This document shows positions 1 through 3,653 of a stretch of DNA of 5,447 nucleotides, piece by piece; positions within the stretch are counted from its first letter, which is position 1; every line of letters starts with the position of its first letter. Location of the stretch: contig JAGOCY010000128.1 of the NCBI GenBank assembly GCA_017998495.1, positions 1-5,447 of the forward strand, written 5' to 3'. Source of the stretch: Corallincola sp. Lineage in GTDB: Bacteria > Pseudomonadota > Gammaproteobacteria > Enterobacterales > Neiellaceae. The notes beneath the pieces were generated by a model. That model saw only the letters and a program-made list of their open reading frames with translations, searched no databases and was not told the DNA's origin. The position numbers and the translations under genes were made by a program.

Positions 1-402
1 ATCGGCCTCTCCTGTGCCGCTTTCAGCCGCCTGGCGGGGGGCGACTGGCCAGTGTTTGCCATCACCTTTATCGCCTCGGCGGTGGCCATGCTGGTGCGCC
101 AGGAGATCGCCCACAAGCATTTCAGTCCACTGATCAACTTCACCGTGGCTGCGGCCGTGGCCACCAGCATTGCCGCGCTGGCGCCGGCCTTCAGCCTGGG
201 TGACAAGCCACAGCTGGCGATGGTGGCCAGCGTGCTGCTGCTGGTACCCGGGTTTCCCTTCATGAACGCCATCTCCGATATGGTCAAAGGCCATGTCAAT
301 GTCGGCCTGGCGCGCTGGACCTTCGCCCTGCTGCTCTCTACCTGTGTGGCCCTGGGCATTCTGCTGGCGATGAATCTGACGGGGGTGTGGGGATGGATCT
401 GA
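1..402 (+). CDS. yjjP: YjjP, ThrE-family exporter large subunit (5' end missing)
   Basis: The frame is open from the first base to a TGA at 400-402, giving 133 C-terminal residues; E. coli YjjP has about 256, so roughly the first half lies outside the window. The fragment is almost wholly hydrophobic, with about four membrane-spanning stretches, and it carries the family signature VPGFPFMNAISDMVKGH followed by an ARWT segment. This closely parallels the recalled E. coli YjjP C-terminus (VPG-P-x-N, ADM-KG, ARWT). The family (DUF1212, N-terminal half of ThrE threonine/serine exporters) works as an inner-membrane exporter. In E. coli, YjjP with YjjB exports succinate. The next gene encodes the partner half and overlaps this one, as expected for a co-translated complex. 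Whether the substrate here is succinate, threonine/serine or another small acid cannot be read from the sequence. No start or promoter is visible because the gene is cut. Confidence 0.88.
   Translation: MGLSCAAFSRLAGGDWPVFAITFIASAVAMLVRQEIAHKHFSPLINFTVAAAVATSIAALAPAFSLGDKPQLAMVASVLLLVPGFPFMNAISDMVKGHVNVGLARWTFALLLSTCVALGILLAMNLTGVWGWI
381..385 (+). promoter_or_regulatory. Ribosome binding site for yjjB, inside the end of yjjP
   Basis: A GGGGG run lies 7 bases before the ATG at 393 and within the last codons of yjjP. It supports the ATG at 393 over the in-frame GTG at 387, which would leave only one base between the G-run and the start. It also suggests that yjjB translation is coupled to yjjP translation. 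Confidence 0.5.
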
Positions 403-869
403 CCAGCCTGGTGCTCAAACTGGTGGATGACGCCTTTTTTGCCGCCATTCCGGCCATTGGTTTTGCCATGCTGTTCAACGTGCCGCCACGGCTGCTCAAG
501 TATTGCGCCCTGGCTGGGGCCATGGCCCACGCGGTGCGGTTGCTGCTGACTGAGTGTGGGATGTCGATCGAGCTGGCCAGCTTCTGTGTGGCGGTGCTGA
601 TCGGCTCGCTGGCCATTCACTGGTCGCGGCGCAAGGCGGTGCCCCAACAGTGTTTCTCGGTGCCGGCGGTGATCCCGATGATCCCGGGCAAATATATCTT
701 CGGCGCCATGGTCGGGCTGGTGAAGATCAACCTGGGTGAGACCGCCTCGCCCGAGCTGCTGATGACGACCCTGCAAAATGCCCTCAAGGGCACTGCCATT
801 CTCGCCGCGCTGGCGGCCGGGGTGGCCCTGCCGCAAATGGTGATGAGCCGGCGCAAGCCGGTGGTCTGA
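393..869 (+). CDS. yjjB: YjjB, ThrE-family exporter small subunit
   Basis: This 158-residue membrane protein is the partner of YjjP (DUF3815, C-terminal half of ThrE exporters); in E. coli the two form the YjjPB succinate exporter. Visible matches to recalled E. coli YjjB (157 residues) include AAIPAIGFAMLFNVP (residues 17-31), HWSRR (76-80) and PAVIPMIPG (91-99), the last being the family hallmark. About four to five hydrophobic segments cover most of the length, and it ends in a basic tail (SRRKPVV). I chose the ATG at 393 because it puts AAIP at residue 17, as in E. coli; an in-frame GTG at 387 would add two residues. The first 10 bases overlap the end of yjjP, the usual arrangement for subunits made in fixed ratio. 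folA follows after 16 bases. Family assignment is firm; the exported substrate is inferred only. Confidence 0.9.
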   Translation: MDLTSLVLKLVDDAFFAAIPAIGFAMLFNVPPRLLKYCALAGAMAHAVRLLLTECGMSIELASFCVAVLIGSLAIHWSRRKAVPQQCFSVPAVIPMIPGKYIFGAMVGLVKINLGETASPELLMTTLQNALKGTAILAALAAGVALPQMVMSRRKPVV

Positions 870-871
870 GC

Positions 872-877
872 AAGGAG
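872..877 (+). promoter_or_regulatory. Ribosome binding site for folA
   Basis: AAGGAG lies 8 bases before the ATG at 886 and begins 3 bases after the yjjB stop. It is a near-consensus Shine-Dalgarno that fixes the folA start. The 16-base gap leaves no room for a separate promoter, so folA is probably read from the yjjPB transcript or from a promoter within yjjB. Confidence 0.75.
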
Positions 878-885
878 AACGCGCG

Positions 886-1374
886 ATGGAGATCACCCTG
901 ATCGCTGCCATGGGCCATGACCGGGTCATCGGCCGCGATAACCGCCTGCCCTGGCATCTGCCGGCGGACTTGGCCCATTTCAAGGCGCTGACCCTCGGCA
1001 AGCCGGTGATCATGGGGCGGCTGACCTGGCTGTCACTGGGGCGGCCATTGCCCGGTCGCCACAATATCGTGCTGTCACGCGATGCCAGCTTCGAAGCAGC
1101 GGGGGCCACAGTCGTCACCCTGCCTCAGGCCGCGTTGCTGGTGGCTGGCGCTGTGGATGAGGTGATGGTGATCGGTGGCGCCCAGATCTATCAGCTGTTT
1201 CTGCCGCTGGCGACACGTATGGAGCTGACCGAGGTTGATTGCGCGGTAGAGGGCGGCGATGCCTTCTTTCCGCACTGGCCGCTGCAGCAGTGGCAACAGG
1301 TGGCGGCCGAAGCCCACGACGCTGATGCGCGCAATCCTCACCCTTACCGCTTTGTCAGCTACCGCCGACGCTAA
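886..1374 (+). CDS. folA: Dihydrofolate reductase FolA
   Basis: This 162-residue cytosolic enzyme (E. coli FolA has 159) reduces dihydrofolate to tetrahydrofolate with NADPH, feeding thymidylate, purine and methionine synthesis; it is the target of trimethoprim. The family motifs occur in order: the N-terminal strand ITLIAAMG; the Met20-loop region with PWHLPADL (22-29), where D28 is the catalytic acid equivalent to E. coli Asp27; F32; the NADPH-binding MGRLTW (43-48); GRPLPGR (52-58); MVIGGAQIY (94-102), the glycine pair of the cofactor site; LTEVD (114-118); and the C-terminal HDADARNPHPYRF. Leucine replaces methionine at the Met20 position (L21), a common variation. More unusual is L49 where E. 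coli has Glu48, in the MGRxTWES segment. The length and active site indicate a chromosomal housekeeping enzyme rather than a plasmid dfr cassette. The gene ends with TAA just before a hairpin terminator. Confidence 0.96.
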   Translation: MEITLIAAMGHDRVIGRDNRLPWHLPADLAHFKALTLGKPVIMGRLTWLSLGRPLPGRHNIVLSRDASFEAAGATVVTLPQAALLVAGAVDEVMVIGGAQIYQLFLPLATRMELTEVDCAVEGGDAFFPHWPLQQWQQVAAEAHDADARNPHPYRFVSYRRR

Positions 1375-1391
1375 TGGTTGTGTGCTCAGAC

Positions 1392-1421
1392 GACAACGGC
1401 GGGCCAAAGCCCGCCGTTGTC
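1392..1421. terminator. Probable bidirectional terminator hairpin between convergent genes
   Basis: A perfect 13-bp inverted repeat (GACAACGGCGGGC, loop CAAA, GCCCGCCGTTGTC) lies 17 bases after the folA stop and 18 bases before the end of the leftward transglycosylase gene. Position and stem strength fit a terminator serving both directions. Neither side has a clear run of T residues: rightward the stem is followed by ATATTCAGC, leftward by GTCTGAGC. It may therefore be a weak intrinsic terminator, or it may mainly block RNA decay from the 3' end. Confidence 0.7.
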
Positions 1422-1439
1422 ATATTCAGCACCTGAGCG

Positions 1440-2999
1440 TCACTGCTTCATCTGCTCCAACGTCTTGGCCTTGGCCTGCTGGCGGTCGAGCATCTGGCGG
1501 TAAGCGACATAGTATTTGACGATGTTGCGCACATAGCGCACCGGCTCAATACCGATCTTCTGGCCAGTGACCACCTCCACCTGACCAAACCAGCGGTTGG
1601 GGTCCAACCCTTGGTTGGCGGCGATGCGGCGCATACGGTTGATGGCATTGGGGCCGGCGTTGTAACCGGCCAGAGCAAAGAAGGCGCGGTTGGTGGCATC
1701 GATGGCTGGATCGTTGAAGTAGTCGTCGCTCAGATGGCGCAGGTATTTGGCGCCGGCGTGAATGTTGTTCTCCATCTGGCCGATATCACCCACCTGCATC
1801 GATTTGCCGGTGGCCGGCAGCAGCTGCATGACGCCAATAGCGCCAGCGGCGGAGCGGGCCTTCTGATCCAGCCGCGATTCCTGATAGCCCTGGGCCAGCA
1901 ACAGCAGGTGGTCGAAGTCATACTGGCCACCAAATTTTTCAAACAGCGCCAACGTCTGGTCGACCTTCTGCCATTCATCCTGACCGGCGGCTTTACCAAG
2001 GCGAGTAAAGCGCTTCTGGTACTCGGCAAACTTGAGCTGACGTAACCCCTGCTTTTCCGCCTTGGCCATAAAGCCAGCCAGTACCTTGGCCAGCTCCGGG
2101 CTCTCTTTGCGGATCGCCCAGCCGATCTGGGCGTCACGGCGTAGCACCAGCGCATCATGGCTGGTGATGCCAGCGTAGACCTGATGCCACAGCTGGTATT
2201 TCCAGTCATCGACCACGGTCAGATTAAGCAGGCCGGCGTCCACCATCTCCAGCAGATCTTCATCCTCCAGCTCTTCCGGCACACTGATGATGGTCACCGG
2301 CTTTTTGCCGGCGCTTTTGAGCCGCTCGTTGAGGGTCACCAGACTGGCGTGATAGCTGCTGGAGCGGCGCACGGCCACCTCCTGGCCAGCCAGCTCCAGT
2401 TCGCTGGTCATGGCTGGCAGATCGCTGCTGCTGACCACCAGCTCGTTGACGGTCATGCCGGTAAAAGGCACAAAGTCGACATTGGCCAGCCGTTCATCGG
2501 TCATGGTCAGGTTGCCCACGGCGATGTCACCGATACCCGCCTGCACCGCTGGCAGCAGGTGGTCGCGGTTAACCGGGATGGCGATCACCGTGATCGGTTT
2601 GCGTTTGGTTTTGAAGGTCTTGTTGAGGTAGCGCTCGAGCTCGGCCAGCAGATCGGCGCTAATGCCGCGGGTCTGGCCGTTATCGTTGTAAAAGAAGGTG
2701 CGGCTGTAAGGCACCACCACCCGCACCACGCGCCGCTCCATGATCTGTGGCCAGTCGCCACTGGCTGGCGTTTTCAGGCGGCCAGTGAACACCGGGATCT
2801 CGGTGGAGCGTTTGGCTACATCCTCGTCGCTAGCCTCTTCGCCCACCGCCTGCATGGCGGCGGCAGCTACCAGGGCGTTGAACTCCTGCTCGGCACTGGG
2901 TTCAGCCTGCTCGGCTGCCGGCCACAGCAGCCACACCAATGCGGCCAAGGCGAGGGCGATCACCACGGTCAGCAACAGACGACGGGCAACGACAGACAT
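1440..2999 (-). CDS. MltF-like membrane-anchored lytic murein transglycosylase
   Basis: This 519-residue protein should cleave the MurNAc-GlcNAc bond of peptidoglycan in the periplasm, forming 1,6-anhydro-MurNAc ends. Residues 7-26 form one hydrophobic segment after MSVVARR, with no lipobox cysteine, so it is a membrane anchor or signal rather than a lipoprotein signal. An Ala/Glu-rich linker (about 27-65) follows. Residues about 90-330 form a family-3 solute-binding domain: GISADLLAELE (112-122), GIGDIAVGNLTMTDER (155-170) and VDFVPF (174-179). Residues about 355-500 are the SLT domain: GYQES with catalytic E374, GAIGVMQLLPATG (386-398), AGYNAGP (444-450) and YVRNIVKYYVAY (489-500). This two-domain order and length match MltF (518 residues in E. 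coli). Similarity to E. coli MltF appears low, so orthology is unproven and I give no symbol. The start is supported by AGGAA at 3006-3010 (minus strand), 6 bases upstream. It follows a small unknown gene by 54 bases, probably on one transcript. Confidence 0.9.
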   Translation of the reverse strand: MSVVARRLLLTVVIALALAALVWLLWPAAEQAEPSAEQEFNALVAAAAMQAVGEEASDEDVAKRSTEIPVFTGRLKTPASGDWPQIMERRVVRVVVPYSRTFFYNDNGQTRGISADLLAELERYLNKTFKTKRKPITVIAIPVNRDHLLPAVQAGIGDIAVGNLTMTDERLANVDFVPFTGMTVNELVVSSSDLPAMTSELELAGQEVAVRRSSSYHASLVTLNERLKSAGKKPVTIISVPEELEDEDLLEMVDAGLLNLTVVDDWKYQLWHQVYAGITSHDALVLRRDAQIGWAIRKESPELAKVLAGFMAKAEKQGLRQLKFAEYQKRFTRLGKAAGQDEWQKVDQTLALFEKFGGQYDFDHLLLLAQGYQESRLDQKARSAAGAIGVMQLLPATGKSMQVGDIGQMENNIHAGAKYLRHLSDDYFNDPAIDATNRAFFALAGYNAGPNAINRMRRIAANQGLDPNRWFGQVEVVTGQKIGIEPVRYVRNIVKYYVAYRQMLDRQQAKAKTLEQMKQ

Positions 3000-3005
3000 G
3001 GGTTA

Positions 3006-3010
3006 TTCCT
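3006..3010 (-). promoter_or_regulatory. Ribosome binding site for the lytic transglycosylase gene
   Basis: AGGAA on the minus strand, 6 bases before the ATG whose complement is at 2997-2999. It supports the chosen start, which also gives a proper membrane anchor immediately after a short basic N-terminus. Confidence 0.6.
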
Positions 3011-3021
3011 GCTGCAATGTG

Positions 3022-3038
3022 GCCGCAAGAATAGCGGC
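3022..3038. other. Small inverted repeat between the two leftward genes
   Basis: GCCGC and GCGGC are separated by 7 bases and lie in the 54-base gap between the 139-residue gene and the transglycosylase gene, about 12 bases upstream of the latter's ribosome binding site. The stem is only 5 bp and has no T-run, so it is not a convincing terminator. It might affect mRNA stability between the two genes or be chance in GC-rich DNA. Confidence 0.2.
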
Positions 3039-3053
3039 AGATGGCGGGCGCGC

Positions 3054-3473
3054 CTAGTCGCTGCTACTGGCCTCGCTGAAACCGGCGGCCTGTAGCCAGT
3101 GGCAGGCATCACTGGCGGTTGTCGCATAGTGGCGGTGAACCCCCTTGATCTCTTGCCAGCAGCGCTCCAGCAGTTGCTGCCGCAGCCGGCTGGCGCCGCA
3201 GTAAGCCACATGGGTAAAGCCACTGGCGGCGATACGCTGAAACATCAGCTGCAGGGCCTGATTGCTGTCGGGCGTGGTCAGCTGCCAATGGTCAAGCGCC
3301 ACCAAGGCGGCCAACGGTGGACTGAGCCCCTGCTGCCCGTGGCTAGCCAATAGGACCGCCGCCTCGGCGTGCAGGGCCTTGACCCCGGCACAGTTAAAGG
3401 CGCCAGTAAGGGTTAGCCGCAATAGCCGGCCGTCCATCTGCAGTTGCCACAGGCCATGAATGATGGCGGACAT
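3054..3473 (-). CDS. Uncharacterised 139-residue protein, possible SpoIIAA/STAS-like fold
   Basis: I do not recognise this protein by name. It is probably cytosolic, with no signal peptide or membrane segment. The pattern suggests an alpha/beta domain: strand-like GLWQLQMDGRLLRLTLTG (7-24), then AFN and an Ala/Leu-rich helix (about 28-45), a central strand LAALVALDHW (54-63), a helix rich in Gln/Leu (about 71-83), GFTHVAYCGAS (85-95), another helix, and an end with DACHWLQAAGF (122-132). A short strand/LTG-x-FN start, a central hydrophobic strand ending in Asp, a later G-x-x-x-x-A strand and a closing A-x-x-WL helix recall SpoIIAA-like/STAS proteins; this is inference from pattern only. The serine usually phosphorylated in true anti-sigma antagonists is not evident. 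GGAG (minus strand, 3482-3485) lies 8 bases before the start. The tail GFSEASSSD looks disordered. The gene heads the leftward pair with the transglycosylase and diverges from acs. Confidence 0.75.
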   Translation of the reverse strand: MSAIIHGLWQLQMDGRLLRLTLTGAFNCAGVKALHAEAAVLLASHGQQGLSPPLAALVALDHWQLTTPDSNQALQLMFQRIAASGFTHVAYCGASRLRQQLLERCWQEIKGVHRHYATTASDACHWLQAAGFSEASSSD

Positions 3474-3481
3474 GAACCAGA

Positions 3482-3485
3482 CTCC
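3482..3485 (-). promoter_or_regulatory. Ribosome binding site for the 139-residue gene
   Basis: GGAG on the minus strand, 8 bases before the ATG whose complement is at 3471-3473. It supports both the reality and the start of this otherwise unrecognised gene. It lies just downstream (in the leftward direction) of the larger inverted repeat at 3494-3537. Confidence 0.6.
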
Positions 3486-3493
3486 AGGGTGGC

Positions 3494-3537
3494 AGCCGGA
3501 AGCAGGCCCGGTTTTTGCCCCGGGCTGTTAACCGGCT
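3494..3537. other. Nested GC-rich inverted repeat in the divergent intergenic region
   Basis: The outer arms are AGCCGG (3494-3499) and CCGGCT (3532-3537). The inner arms are GCCCGG (3506-3511) and CCGGGC (3520-3525) around an 8-base loop, TTTTTGCC. Read leftward, this would form a two-tier hairpin in the 5' leader of the 139-residue gene, ending 9 bases before its GGAG ribosome binding site. Read rightward, it lies more than 100 bases upstream of acs. It could be an operator, a leader structure affecting translation, or a stop for transcription entering from acs-side antisense RNA. The five Ts are in the loop, not after the stem, so it is not a standard terminator for either direction. Confidence 0.4.
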
Positions 3538-3611
3538 CTCATTTCGTAGATACGGGCGAGCTGCTCATCAGGGTCACAAGGGTCTATTCTTGGCTGCTTT
3601 TGCATAAAACA

Positions 3612-3627
3612 TTTCCGACTACGGAAA
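3612..3627. promoter_or_regulatory. Perfect inverted repeat upstream of acs, possible operator
   Basis: TTTCCG (3612-3617) and CGGAAA (3622-3627) are separated by ACTA, giving a perfect 16-base dyad. It ends 13 bases before the acs Shine-Dalgarno. Size and spacing suit a dimeric repressor or activator site close to the acs transcription start, or a short leader hairpin. An AT-rich stretch with a weak -10-like element (CATAAA at 3603-3608, preceded by TTTTG) is just upstream, so the dyad would overlap the start of transcription if that element is used. I cannot match the motif to a named regulator. Confidence 0.4.
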
Positions 3628-3640
3628 GATGATCTGAGCC

Positions 3641-3647
3641 AGGGGAG
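3641..3647 (+). promoter_or_regulatory. Ribosome binding site for acs
   Basis: AGGGGAG lies 6 bases before the ATG at 3654. It is strong, and it selects this ATG as the start, which also gives the N-terminal length usual for Acs proteins. Confidence 0.75.
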
Positions 3648-3653
3648 CAGCAG

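Noticed and set aside
387..392. GTG at 387 as the yjjB start.
   Set aside because: The G-run at 381-385 is too close to this codon, and the ATG at 393 gives the same N-terminal spacing as E. coli YjjB.
1611..2045. A 144-residue plus-strand open frame within the transglycosylase region.
   Set aside because: It is antisense to the SLT domain coding sequence, lacks a credible ribosome binding site that I can see, and has no recognisable motifs.
2157..3095. A 312-residue open frame on the plus strand, antisense to the lytic transglycosylase.
   Set aside because: It has His/Gln/Gly-rich low-complexity composition and no recognisable domain. The opposite strand encodes a complete two-domain protein with an intact catalytic motif.
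3563..3578. A CRP-type site upstream of acs (GCTCA-N6-TCACA).
   Set aside because: Only the right half matches the TGTGA-N6-TCACA consensus; the left half agrees at 2 of 5 positions. Attractive because E. coli acs is CRP-dependent, but not supported by the sequence alone.
3591..3604. A sigma-54-like promoter ahead of acs: TGGCTGCTTTTGCA.
   Set aside because: Both the GG and GC elements are present, but they are separated by 8 bases rather than the 10 required for sigma-54 recognition, so it is most likely chance.
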